From: Bradyrhizobium tropiciagri
GTDB taxonomy: Bacteria; Pseudomonadota; Alphaproteobacteria; Rhizobiales; Xanthobacteraceae
Length of the DNA: 64,000 nt
Direction of reading: 5' to 3'
NCBI RefSeq assembly: GCF_018130545.1
Contig: NZ_JAFCKF010000001.1
Span: 682,001 to 746,000, forward strand
Both the position numbers and the translations under genes were made by a program. Under the pieces are notes generated by a model. It had not been told where the DNA came from. It saw only the letters and a program-made list of their open reading frames with translations, and searched no databases. Below, piece by piece: positions 9,022 to 18,469 of this stretch (positions are counted from its first letter, which is position 1; every line of letters begins with the position of its first letter).

Positions 9022-10800
9022 ATGTCCATGCTCCGCCTCTATACCCGCGTCCTCGAACTGCTCGGCAAGGAGGCACGGCTCGGCTGGATCCTTGCCGTCG
9101 CCAACATGCTGCTCGCCGCCGCGCAATTCGCCGAGCCGGTATTGTTCGGCAAGATCGTCGACGTGCTGTCGGGCCGGCCGGTCACCGGGCTGTTCGCGAC
9201 CTCCTCGGCCTGGCCGCTGCTGGTGGCCTGGGCGGCGTTCGGCCTGTTCACGATCGGCTGCAGCGCGATCGTGGCGCTACAAGCCGACCGGCTGGCGCAC
9301 CGCCAGCGCCAGGCGGTGCTGACGGGTTATTTCGAGCACATCCTGCAGCTGCCGCTGACCTTCCACTCCGGCACCCATTCCGGACGGCTGATGAAGGTGA
9401 TGTTGAACGGCACCGACGCGCTGTGGCGGCTCTGGCTCGGCTTCTTCCGCGAGCATTTCGCCGCGATCATGTCGCTGATCGTGCTGCTGCCGCTCGCGCT
9501 CTACATCAACTGGCGACTGGCGATCCTGCTGTTCGCGCTCTGCGTCGTGTTCACCGTGCTGACCACGCTGGTGGTGCGCAAGACCTACGGCATGCAGAGC
9601 GAGGTCGAGGCCTATTACAGCGATCTCTCGGCGCGCGCCTCCGACGCGCTCGGCAATGTCGCGCTGGTGCAGAGCTTCGTGCGGATCGATTCCGAGGTGC
9701 AGGGCCTGCGCTACGTCGCCGACAAGCTGCTCGCGGTGCAGATGCCGGTGCTGTCCTGGTGGGCGCTGGTCACCGTGATCACGCGCGCCTCGACCACGAT
9801 CACGGTGCTGGCGATCTTCACCGTCGGCATCGCGCTCCATAATGAAGGCCTCACCACGGTCGGCGAGATCGTGATGTTCGTCTCGTTCGCCACCATGCTG
9901 ATCCAGAAGCTCGAACAGGTGGTGAGCTTCATCAACAACGTCTTCATGGAAGCGCCGCGGCTGCAGGAATTCTTCGACGTGCTCGATGCGGTGCCGGCGG
10001 TGCGTGACCGGCCCGGCGCGATCGATCCCGGACGGCTGTCGGGCCTCGTCGAGTTCAACGACGTCTCGTTCTCCTATGACGGCAAGCGGCCGGCGATCGA
10101 GGACCTCTCCTTCACCGCATTGCCGGGCCAGACCATCGCGCTGGTCGGCTCGACAGGCGCCGGCAAGTCCACCGCGATCGCGCTGCTGCATCGCGCGTTC
10201 GATCCGCAATCCGGCATCATCAAGATCGACGGGATGGACATCCGCGCGATGAAGCTGACGGCGCTGCGGCGGAACATCGGCGTCGTGTTCCAGGAGGCGC
10301 TGCTGTTCAACCGTTCGCTCGCTGAGAACCTGCGCGTCGGCAAGCCCGATGCGACCGATGAGGAGCTGCGTACCGCCGCGGCGCGCGCGCAGGCGCTGGA
10401 TTTCATCGAGCGCAGCGACAAGAAGTTCGAGACCCATGCCGGCGAGCGCGGCCGCATGCTCTCGGGCGGCGAACGTCAGCGGCTGTCGATCGCACGTGCG
10501 CTCTTGAAGGATCCGCCGATCCTGATCCTCGACGAGGCGACCAGCGCGCTCGACGCCGTCACCGAGGCCAAGGTGAACGCCGCTCTCGACGAAGTGATGA
10601 AGGGTCGCACCACCTTCGTGATCGCGCACCGGCTCTCGACCATCCGCCATGCCACCCGCATCCTGCTGTTCGACCAGGGACGGGTGATCGAAAGCGGAAC
10701 TTTCGATGAACTGGTGGCAAAAGGCGGGCGTTTTGCCGATCTCGCGCGGGCTCAGTTCATGGTTCAGGAGCAGGCGCGCGCCGGCATCGAGACACCATAA
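9022..10800 (+). CDS. ndvA: Cyclic glucan ABC exporter, fused permease/ATPase (NdvA/ChvA type)
   Basis: 592 aa half-transporter in the inner membrane. A six-helix membrane domain (about 15-310) contains the [22 protein letters not shown] stretch of glucan exporters. The ATPase domain (about 340-580) has Walker [10 protein letters not shown], a Q-loop VFQEALLF, signature [10 protein letters not shown], Walker [13 protein letters not shown] and switch His in IAHRLST. The family exports cyclic beta-glucans to the periplasm, important for osmoadaptation and host infection in rhizobia and Agrobacterium. No glucan synthase gene (ndvB/ndvC) lies next to it. The assignment rests on overall similarity to NdvA; a general lipid or peptide exporter is less likely. 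Confidence 0.87.
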   Translation: MSMLRLYTRVLELLGKEARLGWILAVANMLLAAAQFAEPVLFGKIVDVLSGRPVTGLFATSSAWPLLVAWAAFGLFTIGCSAIVALQADRLAHRQRQAVLTGYFEHILQLPLTFHSGTHSGRLMKVMLNGTDALWRLWLGFFREHFAAIMSLIVLLPLALYINWRLAILLFALCVVFTVLTTLVVRKTYGMQSEVEAYYSDLSARASDALGNVALVQSFVRIDSEVQGLRYVADKLLAVQMPVLSWWALVTVITRASTTITVLAIFTVGIALHNEGLTTVGEIVMFVSFATMLIQKLEQVVSFINNVFMEAPRLQEFFDVLDAVPAVRDRPGAIDPGRLSGLVEFNDVSFSYDGKRPAIEDLSFTALPGQTIALVGSTGAGKSTAIALLHRAFDPQSGIIKIDGMDIRAMKLTALRRNIGVVFQEALLFNRSLAENLRVGKPDATDEELRTAAARAQALDFIERSDKKFETHAGERGRMLSGGERQRLSIARALLKDPPILILDEATSALDAVTEAKVNAALDEVMKGRTTFVIAHRLSTIRHATRILLFDQGRVIESGTFDELVAKGGRFADLARAQFMVQEQARAGIETP

Positions 10801-10821
10801 TTCTCCCGTTTCCAATTGAGA

Positions 10822-10841
10822 CGGCTGCCGAAATTCAGCCG
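10822..10841 (+). terminator. Possible weak terminator after the exporter gene
   Basis: CGGCTG and CAGCCG pair across an 8-base loop, 21 bases after the exporter stop, followed by ATTTCG. The stem is short and the U tract poor, so this is only a candidate. Confidence 0.3.
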
Positions 10842-11004
10842 ATTTCGTCCACGATATAATTCCCCGGCCTCTGTTCTCTGCTGGCAAGCCGGTATAGGGT
10901 TTGCATCGCCGCAACGCGGCGCCGGACACGCTTGAAACCCGTACGTCGTAATCGCAAGACCTCCTTTGCTTGAAGGCGGGTCTCAAAGGACCGGAACCGG
11001 ATTC

Positions 11005-12438
11005 GTGCATTTTCCTCGCCCGCTGCGCCCGTCGTTGAAATGGATCCTGGCCGTCGCGATGCTCGCCATCGCAACGCCGCAGATCGCGCAAGCCGAAGCG
11101 CTGCTGGTCATCGAGGCCGATAGCGGAAAGGTGCTGCAGGCCGACAACGCGACAATGCCGTGGTATCCGGCGTCGCTCAGCAAGTTGATGACGGCCTATG
11201 TGACGCTGAAGGCGGTCAAGGACGGCCGCGTCTCGCTCGACACGCTGCTCACGGTGTCGCCGAACGCTGCTTCGCAATCGCCCTCGAAGATGGGCCTGCG
11301 GCCCGGCACCCAGGTCACCATCGACAACGCGCTGAAGATGATGCTGGTGAAGTCGGCGAACGACATGGCCGTGGTGCTGGCCGAGGGCGTCGGTGGCTCG
11401 ATCGACGGCTTTGCCGGGATGATGAACCAGACCGCGCAAAAGCTCGGCATGACGCAAACCAGCTACGTCAACCCGAACGGCCTGCCCGCCGATGGCCAGA
11501 TCACCTCGGCGCGCGACATGGCGATCCTCGCCCGCGCCATCATCCGCGACCTGCCGGAATACGAGTATTTCGTCCACATCCCCTCGATCCGCTTCGGCCG
11601 CCGCATTACCCAGAACTTCAACAAGCTGATCGGCCGCTATCCCGGCGCCGACGGCTTCAAGACCGGCTTCATCTGCGCCTCGGGCTACAATCTGGTGGCC
11701 TCGGCGACGCGCGACGGCAAGCGGCTGATCGCCGTGGTGCTCGGCGCTTCCTCGGGCCGCATGCGCGCGATCCGCGCCGCGCAGCTGCTGGATCGCGGCT
11801 TTGCCAATAACGGGCTGGCGTGGCTGCGGCCCTCGCTCGGCACCGTCGACAATCTGGTGCCGATCGACTCCACGCCGCCGAACCTGCGCGAAGAGATGTG
11901 CGGCGCCAAGCACAAGCGGCCCGCCAGCGACGAGGACGGCGAAGACACCGTCGCGAGCTCCGGAAACGCTGGCAATGGCGACGGCAGCGTGAGCTTCTTC
12001 GCCTCGGGCCTGCAGGCCGCGGTGCCGACCAAGCCGGCCGACATGCTGGCACAGCCGGCGGCGGCGTCCGACCCGGTCGTGGTCTATACCGGGCCGACCA
12101 AGACCGGTGCTGCGTTGATCGCCGCAGTCGAGGCCGACACCGAGAAGCTGCAGACGGCGCCGAAGCGCGGCAAGGGCAAGCACAGCCGCGTCGCCGGCAA
12201 GAAGCCCGATGCGGCCGATGACGCGAAGGGCGACGCCAAGAGCGCAGCCAAATCTGACAGCAAGCCCGCAGCCAAGCCCGTGCGTCACGCCAACGCAAAG
12301 CCCGATGCCGCAACTGCGAAGCCGGCCGCGGACAAGCCTGCCGCAGCGAAGCCTGCCGGCAAGCCGGCAGCGGCAAAGCCTGCTGCGAAGCCCAAAGCTG
12401 CCGACAAGCCGAAGGCCGACGCCAAGCCGGCCGGCTAG
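11005..12438 (+). CDS. D-alanyl-D-alanine carboxypeptidase (PBP5/DacF family) with Ala/Lys/Pro-rich tail
   Basis: 477 aa periplasmic serine peptidase that trims the terminal D-Ala of peptidoglycan stem peptides. A signal segment (about 11-30) ends at IAQA-EA. The three penicillin-binding motifs are present: Ser57-Leu-Ser-Lys60, Ser117-Ala-Asn119 and Lys219-Thr-Gly221. The usual C-terminal membrane anchor is replaced by a long low-complexity tail (about 395-477) rich in Ala, Lys and Pro that may bind the wall or the outer membrane. The GTG at 11005 is preferred because it sits right before the signal peptide with GGAA upstream; a TTG at 10966 would also be in frame. Confidence 0.9.
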   Translation: MHFPRPLRPSLKWILAVAMLAIATPQIAQAEALLVIEADSGKVLQADNATMPWYPASLSKLMTAYVTLKAVKDGRVSLDTLLTVSPNAASQSPSKMGLRPGTQVTIDNALKMMLVKSANDMAVVLAEGVGGSIDGFAGMMNQTAQKLGMTQTSYVNPNGLPADGQITSARDMAILARAIIRDLPEYEYFVHIPSIRFGRRITQNFNKLIGRYPGADGFKTGFICASGYNLVASATRDGKRLIAVVLGASSGRMRAIRAAQLLDRGFANNGLAWLRPSLGTVDNLVPIDSTPPNLREEMCGAKHKRPASDEDGEDTVASSGNAGNGDGSVSFFASGLQAAVPTKPADMLAQPAAASDPVVVYTGPTKTGAALIAAVEADTEKLQTAPKRGKGKHSRVAGKKPDAADDAKGDAKSAAKSDSKPAAKPVRHANAKPDAATAKPAADKPAAAKPAGKPAAAKPAAKPKAADKPKADAKPAG

Positions 12439-12618
12439 CAGGGCGTCACCCCCTCCGATCTCCCAATGCGTCGATAGCGCGCAGCGGCTTGCCATTGGCC
12501 GCGGCATCGCTCAATACTGGCTGAAATACCGCGACCAAGAATAATACGACCAAGGGTCGAGCAACCCGGAAACAATCCGGGACATCAGCCAATTTTATAA
12601 GAGAGGGGAAAGACCATT

Positions 12619-14301
12619 ATGGAGCGCATCTGGCTCAAGCACTATCCAGCCGGCGTGCCCGCCGATATCGACGTCACGCAATATTCGTCGCTGGTTGAAT
12701 TGCTGGAAGAGAGCTTCAAGAAATTCGCCGATCGCAAGGCGTTCATCTGCATGGACAAGGCGATCACCTATCGCGAGCTCGACGAGATGTCGACGGCGCT
12801 CGGCGCCTATCTGCAGAGCAAGGGCCTGCAAAAGGGCGCGCGGGTCGCGCTGATGATGCCGAACGTGCTGCAATATCCGGTCGCGACCGCGGCCGTCTTG
12901 CGCGCCGGCTTTGCCGTGGTCAACGTCAATCCGCTCTACACCCCGCGCGAGCTCGAGCACCAGCTGAAGGATTCCGGCGCCGAAGCGATCGTCGTGCTGG
13001 AGAACTTCGCCACGACCGTGCAGAAGGTGCTTCCCAACACCTCGGTCAAGCACGTCATCGTCGGCAGCATGGGCGACCTGCTCGGCTTCAAGGGCGTGAT
13101 CGTCAACCTGGTGGTGCGCCGGGTGAAGAAGATGGTGCCGGCCTGGTCGATCCCGGGCGCGGTCACGTTCAACGAGGCGCTGTCGGCCGGCCGCGCGGCC
13201 AGGCTCAACAAGCCGACACTGACGCTCGATGACGTCGCCTTCCTGCAATATACCGGCGGCACCACCGGCGTCTCCAAGGGCGCCACCCTGCTCCATCGCA
13301 ACATCCTGGCCAACGTGCTGCAGAACGACGCCTGGCTGCAGCCGGCGCTGGCGAAGCCGCCGATCGTCGAGCAGATGGTCATCGTCTGCGCGCTGCCGCT
13401 CTATCACGTCTTCGCGCTCACCGCGTGCTATCTGCTGGGCATGCGGGCCGGCGGCACCAATCTGCTGATTCCGAATCCGCGCGACATGGCGGGCTTCGTC
13501 AAGGAACTGTCGAAGTACCAGGTCAGCTTCTTCCCGGCGGTCAACACCCTCTACAATGGCCTGCTGAACACGCCCGGATTCGACAAGCTCGACTTCTCCA
13601 AGCTGAAGATCGCCAATGGCGGCGGCATGGCGACGCAGAGGCCGGTCGCCGAGAAATGGTTGAAGGTCACGGGCATCGCGTTGTCGGAAGGCTATGGCCT
13701 GTCGGAGACGTCGCCGACCCTGACGTGCAATCCCGCCACGATCGAGGAATTCTCCGGGACGATCGGCCTTCCGGTCCCGTCGACCTGGCTCTCGATCCGC
13801 GACGACGACGGCAACGAGCTGCCGCTCGGCGAGGCCGGCGAGATCTGCGCCAAGGGCCCGCAGGTCATGTCCGGCTACTGGAACAGGCCCGACGAAACCG
13901 CGCGCGTGATGACGGCGGACGGCTATTTCCGCACCGGCGACATCGGCGTGATGGACGAGAAGGGCTACACCAAGATCGTCGACCGCAAGAAGGACATGAT
14001 CCTGGTCTCCGGCTTCAACGTCTATCCGAACGAGATCGAGGAAGTGATCGCGAGTCATCCCGGCGTGCTGGAATGCGCCGTGATCGGCGTGCCCGATGCC
14101 AAGTCCGGCGAGGCGGTGAAGGCCTTTGTGGTCAAGAAGGACCCGAACGTCACCGCCGAGGACATCATCAAATTCAGCGCCACCCAGCTTACCGGCTACA
14201 AGGTGCCGAAGCAGATCGAGTTCAGGACCGACTTGCCGAAGACCAATGTCGGCAAGATCCTGCGCCGCGAGCTGCGCGACGAGAAGAAGGCTGCGGCTTA
14301 G
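12619..14301 (+). CDS. fadD: Long-chain fatty acid-CoA ligase
   Basis: 560 aa ANL-superfamily ligase that activates long-chain fatty acids to acyl-CoA at the inner membrane for beta-oxidation. The length and the opening WLKHYPAGVPADID are typical of FadD. Motifs are the P-loop YTGGTTGVSKGA (about 213), GYGLSETSP (about 360), the hinge TGDIGVMDEKGYTKIVDRKK (about 440) and the catalytic Lys in NVGKILRRELR near the end. The ATG at 12619 has a strong GAGAGGGGAAAG site. The TAG stop directly abuts the dispersed repeat at 14302, and the gene is apparently monocistronic. Confidence 0.95.
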   Translation: MERIWLKHYPAGVPADIDVTQYSSLVELLEESFKKFADRKAFICMDKAITYRELDEMSTALGAYLQSKGLQKGARVALMMPNVLQYPVATAAVLRAGFAVVNVNPLYTPRELEHQLKDSGAEAIVVLENFATTVQKVLPNTSVKHVIVGSMGDLLGFKGVIVNLVVRRVKKMVPAWSIPGAVTFNEALSAGRAARLNKPTLTLDDVAFLQYTGGTTGVSKGATLLHRNILANVLQNDAWLQPALAKPPIVEQMVIVCALPLYHVFALTACYLLGMRAGGTNLLIPNPRDMAGFVKELSKYQVSFFPAVNTLYNGLLNTPGFDKLDFSKLKIANGGGMATQRPVAEKWLKVTGIALSEGYGLSETSPTLTCNPATIEEFSGTIGLPVPSTWLSIRDDDGNELPLGEAGEICAKGPQVMSGYWNRPDETARVMTADGYFRTGDIGVMDEKGYTKIVDRKKDMILVSGFNVYPNEIEEVIASHPGVLECAVIGVPDAKSGEAVKAFVVKKDPNVTAEDIIKFSATQLTGYKVPKQIEFRTDLPKTNVGKILRRELRDEKKAAA

Positions 14302-14349
14302 AGCATGATCCGGAAAAGTGCGAAGCGGTTTTCCGAATAAGATCATGCT
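14302..14349. repeat. Dispersed palindromic element, single-hairpin copy
   Basis: The outer arms GCATGATC (14303-14310) and GATCATGC (14341-14348) enclose inner arms CGGAAAA and TTTTCCG. The element starts right after the fadD stop codon and is followed by CAAACAAG, as in the copy at 19240. The same core recurs at 14994-15040 and 19240-19286. Only the first of the two hairpins of the full element is present here. Confidence 0.9.
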
Positions 14350-14385
14350 CAAACAAGAGCCAAGTAAGGCGGGCGTTGGACGGAT

Positions 14386-14943
14386 ATGACTGACGCCCGC
14401 ATCGCGACGCCTGCCGAAATCATCGCGTTCTGGCAAGCAGCCGGCCGCGACCGCTGGTACACACGCGACGACACCTTCGACGCCGATATCCGCGGCCGCT
14501 TCCTCGCCACCTGGCAGAACGCGGCTGCCGGCGGATTGTCGTCATGGGAGGCGAGCGACGAGGGCGCGCTGGCGTTGACCATCGTGCTCGACCAGTTTCC
14601 GCGCAACCTGTTTCGCGGCGACGCCAGGACCTTTTCAAGTGATGCGCTGGCGCGTGACGTGGCAAGGCGCGCCATCGACCGCGGCGTCGATGCGCGGACC
14701 GACCCGTTGCTGCGCGAATTCCTCTATCTGCCGTTCGAGCATTCCGAGGACCTCGCCGACCAGCAGCGCTGCGTGACGCTGTTCCGGCAATATGTCTGCC
14801 ATCCCGACAATCTCAAATATGCCGAGGACCACGCCGACATCATCCGCCGGTTCGGCCGCTTCCCGCACCGGAATGCCGTGCTGGGTCGGGAAATGACCGC
14901 CGAGGAGCAGGCTTTCCTCGATGCCGGCGGGTTTTCAGGCTAA
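14386..14943 (+). CDS. DUF924 family protein
   Basis: 185 aa cytoplasmic, mostly alpha-helical protein of the DUF924 family. Diagnostic stretches are ATPAEIIAFWQAAGRDRWYTR at the start, LTIVLDQFPRNLFRGDARTF (about 64-83), REFLYLPFEHSEDLADQQ (about 109-126) and the end HRNAVLGREMTAEEQAFLDAGGFSG. The fold is TPR-like and no biochemical role is established. Its TAA stop forms the first bases of the hairpin at 14941. Confidence 0.9.
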   Translation: MTDARIATPAEIIAFWQAAGRDRWYTRDDTFDADIRGRFLATWQNAAAGGLSSWEASDEGALALTIVLDQFPRNLFRGDARTFSSDALARDVARRAIDRGVDARTDPLLREFLYLPFEHSEDLADQQRCVTLFRQYVCHPDNLKYAEDHADIIRRFGRFPHRNAVLGREMTAEEQAFLDAGGFSG

Positions 14944-15040
14944 GGCGCGATGAGATCAGGCTGAAGCGTCATCGCGCCTTAGATTCTTGTTTAAGCATGA
15001 TCTTTCCGGAAAACCGCCTCGCACTTTTCCGGATCATGCT
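14941..15040. repeat. Dispersed two-hairpin repeat element, full copy (inverted orientation)
   Basis: Hairpin one is TAAGGCGCGATGA (14941-14953) paired with TCATCGCGCCTTA (14969-14981), a perfect 13-bp inverted repeat. Hairpin two has arms GCATGATC (14995-15002) and GATCATGC (15032-15039). The reverse complement of the whole 100 bp matches 19240-19339 with about ten differences by eye. One of these is compensatory: a G-C pair here is an A-T pair there. The TAA at 14941 is the stop codon of the DUF924 gene. Confidence 0.9.
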
Positions 15041-15152
15041 CTGATGACGGAACGGTGACCGCCCTCCGGCATTGCCGTTCCTCGGCGAGCCCGTATTGTG
15101 CCATTCCGCAGCCGGGTTTAAGACAATTCCGCTTCACCGAGGGAGAACACCG

Positions 15153-15638
15153 ATGACGATCAATGTTGGCGACAAGCTGCCGGAAACCAAGTTTCGCGTG
15201 ATGACCGCCGAGGGTCCGCAGGTCAAAACCACCGATGATATTTTCAAGGGCAAGAAGGTCGCCCTGTTTGCCGTGCCCGGCGCCTACACCGGCACCTGCC
15301 ACAAGATGCATCTGCCGAGCATCTTCCTCAACGCCTATGCCATGAAGAACAAGGGCGTCGACACCATCGCGATCGTCTCGGTCAACGATGCCTTCGTGAT
15401 GAACGCCTGGAAGCGCGACACCGACCAGCGCGACGAGGCGGTCTTCTTGGCCGACGGCAATGCCGACTTCGCCAAGGCGATCGGCATGGAGCTCGACGCC
15501 TCCGGCAACGGGCTCGGCATCCGCTCCCACCGCTACTCGATGCTGGTCGAGGACGGCGTGGTGAAGAAGCTCAACAAGGAGCCGGCTCCGGGCAAGGTCG
15601 AGGTCTCCGGCGGCGATACGCTGCTCGGGCAGCTCTGA
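15153..15638 (+). CDS. Peroxiredoxin, Prx5 type
   Basis: 161 aa thioredoxin-fold peroxidase that reduces hydrogen peroxide and alkyl peroxides using thiol donors (often glutaredoxin or glutathione in this subfamily). The peroxidatic Cys49 is in VPGAYTGTCHKMHLP, the Prx5 variant of the PxxxTxxC motif. SVNDAFVMNAW (about 88-98) and GIRSHRYSMLVEDGVV (about 126-141) are family hallmarks. The ATG at 15153 has GGGAGAA upstream. The gene is preceded by the dispersed element at 14941-15040 and followed by a palindromic repeat. Confidence 0.93.
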   Translation: MTINVGDKLPETKFRVMTAEGPQVKTTDDIFKGKKVALFAVPGAYTGTCHKMHLPSIFLNAYAMKNKGVDTIAIVSVNDAFVMNAWKRDTDQRDEAVFLADGNADFAKAIGMELDASGNGLGIRSHRYSMLVEDGVVKKLNKEPAPGKVEVSGGDTLLGQL

Positions 15639-15650
15639 GCGGACACGTCT

Positions 15651-15792
15651 TCCCTTCTCCCCTTGTGGGAGAAGGTGGCGCGGATGCAATCCGCGCCGGA
15701 TGAGGGGTTCTCTCCGCGGAGACAGACCCCTCACCCGTCCGCGATGCTACGCATCGCGTCCACCCTCTCCCACAAGGGGAGAGGGTGAGAGG
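15651..15792. repeat. Inverted repeat between convergent genes
   Basis: The left arm contains CCTTCTCCCCTTGTGGGAG and the right arm CTCTCCCACAAGGGGAGAGG. Between them are two further palindromic stretches (GCGCGGATGCAATCCGCGC; GCGATGCTACGCATCGC). The element fills the gap between the convergent peroxiredoxin and rnhA genes and ends 3 bases before the rnhA stop codon. Confidence 0.8.
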
Positions 15793-15795
15793 GCC

Positions 15796-16248
15796 CTACC
15801 CCTTCAACCTCGCCATCGCCACGCCTTCGCGCGCCAGCTCGTCGGCGCGTTCGTTCTCGGCGTGGCCGGCATGGCCCTTGATCCAGTGCCAACGCACCTC
15901 ATGCGGCTTCAGGGCGGCATCGAGGCGCTGCCACAGCTCGACATTCTTGACCGGCTTCTTGTCGGCGGTGCGCCAGCCATTGCGCTTCCAGCCATGGATC
16001 CAGCCGGTGATGCCCTGGCGGACATACTGGCTATCGGTGGTGAGGTCGACCACGCAGGGCTTCTTCAAGGCTTCCAGCGCCGAGATCGCCGCCATCAGCT
16101 CCATGCGGTTGTTGGTGGTGTGCCCCTCGCCGCCCTTCAGTTCCTTTTCCTTGTCGCCGAACCGGAGGATCGCGCCCCAGCCGCCCGGTCCCGGATTTCC
16201 GGAGCAGGCACCATCGGTGAAGACAATCACATGCGGCTTGTCGCTCAC
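15796..16248 (-). CDS. rnhA: Ribonuclease HI
   Basis: 150 aa, the usual RNase HI length. It cleaves the RNA strand of RNA-DNA hybrids in the cytoplasm. All four carboxylate metal ligands are visible: Asp12 ([14 protein letters not shown]), Glu50 (NNRMEL), Asp72 (TTDSQYV) and Asp136 (NERADELA), together with the basic handle [10 protein letters not shown]. It starts with GTG at 16248, and this codon overlaps the thrB stop as GTGA, giving a 4-base overlap and coupled translation. It is the last gene of the ispH-thrB-rnhA operon. Confidence 0.96.
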   Translation of the reverse strand: MSDKPHVIVFTDGACSGNPGPGGWGAILRFGDKEKELKGGEGHTTNNRMELMAAISALEALKKPCVVDLTTDSQYVRQGITGWIHGWKRNGWRTADKKPVKNVELWQRLDAALKPHEVRWHWIKGHAGHAENERADELAREGVAMARLKG

Positions 16249-17225
16249 GCCGCGCATCCCGCCGACGTGATGCCGTAGTCGTTGAGGCTTGCGACATTCT
16301 GCTGGAAGCGCAGCTTGCGGACGTATTCCAGCGGGTCCTTCGGCTGCACCAGTGCGCCTTCGGGCACGTTGAGGAAATCGACCAGCCGCGTCAGCAGGAA
16401 GCGCATCGCAGCCCCCCGCGCAAGCAGCGGCAGCGCCGCCTCTTCCGCCGCCGACAACGGCCGCTCGCGGCCATAGGCATTGAGCAGCGCACGCGCCTTG
16501 GTGACGTTGAAGGAGTGATCCGGCTCGAAGCACCAGGCGTTGAGGCAGATCGCGACGTCGTAGGCCAGGATATCGTTGCAGGCGAACGGGAAGTCGATCA
16601 GGCCCGACAGTCTGTCGCCGAGGAAGAAGACGTTGTCGGGAAACAAATCGGCATGGATCACGCCGACCGGCAGATCGGTCGGCCACGACGCCTCGAGATG
16701 ATCGAGCTCGCGCGCGATGAAGTCGTGCAATCCGGCCTGTACGCTATCGGCCCGCGCGGCGGAGAGTGCGAACAGCGGCCGCCAGCCGGCGACCGACAGC
16801 GGGTTGGTGCGCACCAGCGGAAAGTCGGCACCGGCGAGATGCATCTTCGCCAGCGCCTCGCCGACGCCGGAGCAATGCGCCACGTTCGGCTTGCGCGGCC
16901 ACACGCCTTCGAGGAAATTGATGATCGCCGCCGGGCGGCCGGCGAGACGGCTCGTGACCTCGCCCTTGCGGTTGCGCGCCGGCTGCGGGCACGACACGCC
17001 GCGCGCGGCGAGATGCGCCATCAGCGACAGGAAGTACGGCAGGTCGTCCTCCGCCACGCGCTTCTCATAGAGCGTGAGGATGTAGGCGCCCTGGCTGGTG
17101 TGCAGCAGGAAGTTCGAATTCTCGACGCCCTCGGCGATGCCCTTGTAGGAGAGCAATTCGCCGATGTCGTAGCTTTTGAGGAATTCCGCGAGGTCTTCGG
17201 CGGCAACGTCGGTGTAGACCGCCAT
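16245..17225 (-). CDS. thrB: Homoserine kinase (aminoglycoside-phosphotransferase fold)
   Basis: 326 aa. It phosphorylates homoserine with ATP in threonine synthesis. It belongs to the HSK2 type with a protein-kinase-like fold, not the GHMP type of enteric bacteria. The N-lobe includes [21 protein letters not shown]. The catalytic loop is [13 protein letters not shown] with His191, Asp193 and Asn198, followed by the metal-binding Asp211 in GLIDFPF. The ATG at 17225 lies 5 bases after the ispH stop codon, and the end overlaps the rnhA start by 4 bases. The three-gene order ispH-thrB-rnhA is known in related alphaproteobacteria. Confidence 0.94.
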   Translation of the reverse strand: MAVYTDVAAEDLAEFLKSYDIGELLSYKGIAEGVENSNFLLHTSQGAYILTLYEKRVAEDDLPYFLSLMAHLAARGVSCPQPARNRKGEVTSRLAGRPAAIINFLEGVWPRKPNVAHCSGVGEALAKMHLAGADFPLVRTNPLSVAGWRPLFALSAARADSVQAGLHDFIARELDHLEASWPTDLPVGVIHADLFPDNVFFLGDRLSGLIDFPFACNDILAYDVAICLNAWCFEPDHSFNVTKARALLNAYGRERPLSAAEEAALPLLARGAAMRFLLTRLVDFLNVPEGALVQPKDPLEYVRKLRFQQNVASLNDYGITSAGCAA

Positions 17226-17230
17226 ATGGT

Positions 17231-18205
17231 CTATTCCGCCGCGGCAGCGTCGGGCCGCAGCGAACGCGGCAGCGGGAAGAACTCGTTCTCTTCCGCGGCC
17301 GAGACCGTCTCCACGTGCAGTTCGTAACGCTCCGCGAAGGCGCCCATGATCTCCTCGACGATCACCTCCGGGGCAGAAGCACCCGCGGTGATGCCGAGGC
17401 TCTTGATGCCTTCGAAGCGCGACCAATCGATGTCGCTGGCCCGCTGCGCAAGAATCGCAATCGGGCAGCCCTCGCGCTCGGCGACCTCGCGCAGGCGCTG
17501 CGAGTTCGACGAGTTCGGCGCACCGACCACGATCAGGGCATCGACCACCGGCGCCACCTTCTTCACCGCAAGCTGGCGGTTGGTGGTGGCGTAGCAGATG
17601 TCTTCCTTGTGCGGACCGTTGACGTTCGGGAAGCGCTGCTTGAGCAGCGCCACGATCTCCGCGGTGTCGTCGATCGACAGCGTGGTCTGGGTCACGAAGG
17701 CGAGGTTGTCGGGGTCCTTCGGGACGAAGGTCTTGGCATCCTCGGCGGTCTCGATCAGGGTCACGGCGCCCTCGGGCAGCTGGCCCAGCGTGCCGACCAC
17801 CTCGGGGTGATGCGAATGCCCGATCAAGAGGATCTCGCGGCCGCGCTTGAAATGGATCGCCGCCTCGCGGTGGACCTTGGTCACCAGCGGGCAGGTCGCG
17901 TCCAGCGAGAAGAAATTGCGCGATTTGGCCTCGGCCGGAACCGATTTCGGAACGCCATGGGCCGAAAACACCACCGGGGCGTTGGTTTCGTCGGGGATTT
18001 CGGACAATTCCTCGACGAAAATGGCACCCTTGGTCTTCAGGCTGTCCACCACATACTTGTTATGGACGATCTCGTGCCGGACATAGACCGGGGCACCATA
18101 AATGGTGAGGGCACGTTCGACGGTGTCGATGGCGCGGACCACCCCTGCGCAAAAACCGCGGGGGGAACAAAGCACGATTCTGAGATCGGGTTTTTTCACT
18201 GACAT
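17231..18205 (-). CDS. ispH: 4-hydroxy-3-methylbut-2-enyl diphosphate reductase
   Basis: 324 aa iron-sulfur enzyme of the last MEP-pathway step, converting HMBPP to IPP and DMAPP. The three cluster cysteines are Cys19 (SPRGFCAGV), Cys105 (LDATCPLV) and Cys204 ([12 protein letters not shown]). Catalytic signatures [22 protein letters not shown] and the end-region ITAGASAPE are all present. It is the first gene of the operon with thrB and rnhA and is transcribed divergently from trcR, with about 264 bases between their starts. Confidence 0.97.
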   Translation of the reverse strand: MSVKKPDLRIVLCSPRGFCAGVVRAIDTVERALTIYGAPVYVRHEIVHNKYVVDSLKTKGAIFVEELSEIPDETNAPVVFSAHGVPKSVPAEAKSRNFFSLDATCPLVTKVHREAAIHFKRGREILLIGHSHHPEVVGTLGQLPEGAVTLIETAEDAKTFVPKDPDNLAFVTQTTLSIDDTAEIVALLKQRFPNVNGPHKEDICYATTNRQLAVKKVAPVVDALIVVGAPNSSNSQRLREVAEREGCPIAILAQRASDIDWSRFEGIKSLGITAGASAPEVIVEEIMGAFAERYELHVETVSAAEENEFFPLPRSLRPDAAAAE

Positions 18206-18230
18206 CGAGCTGGTCTCGGGGCTGTCTTTG

Positions 18231-18248
18231 GACTGTCATTGGACAGTC
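18231..18248. promoter_or_regulatory. Small inverted repeat in the ispH/trcR divergent promoter region
   Basis: GACTGTC (18231-18237) is paired with GACAGTC (18242-18248) across a 4-base spacer, 26 bases upstream of the ispH ATG. It could be a regulator site or an mRNA leader hairpin. No known motif was recognised. Confidence 0.35.
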
Positions 18249-18469
18249 TTGGGGCAATTTGGGGACCGAATCACCCCTCGCCAAGCGGGCGGGGAACGGC
18301 CTGTTAGAGTAAGGACTTGGGACTGCTTTCGGGCGCTGTCAAGGCGATTTTGCTGGCCCATTGCGCCATTCCCCCCTGAGGGCTTATATAGGCCCTATAA
18401 TTCCCGTCATCGCCGATGACTACCAGCTTCGCCTCGACAGAGGTGGGCGAAGCACAAAGGAGATTTGCC

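Noticed and set aside
9277-12507. Long minus-strand open frame (over 1000 codons) opposite the exporter and carboxypeptidase genes
   Set aside because: It runs antisense to two clear genes, has a composition dominated by Arg, Gly, His and Asp as expected for the complement of GC-rich coding DNA, and shows no domain.
15651-15792. Tandem-looking palindromes as a CRISPR array
   Set aside because: There are only inverted copies, no regular direct repeats with unique spacers and no cas gene.
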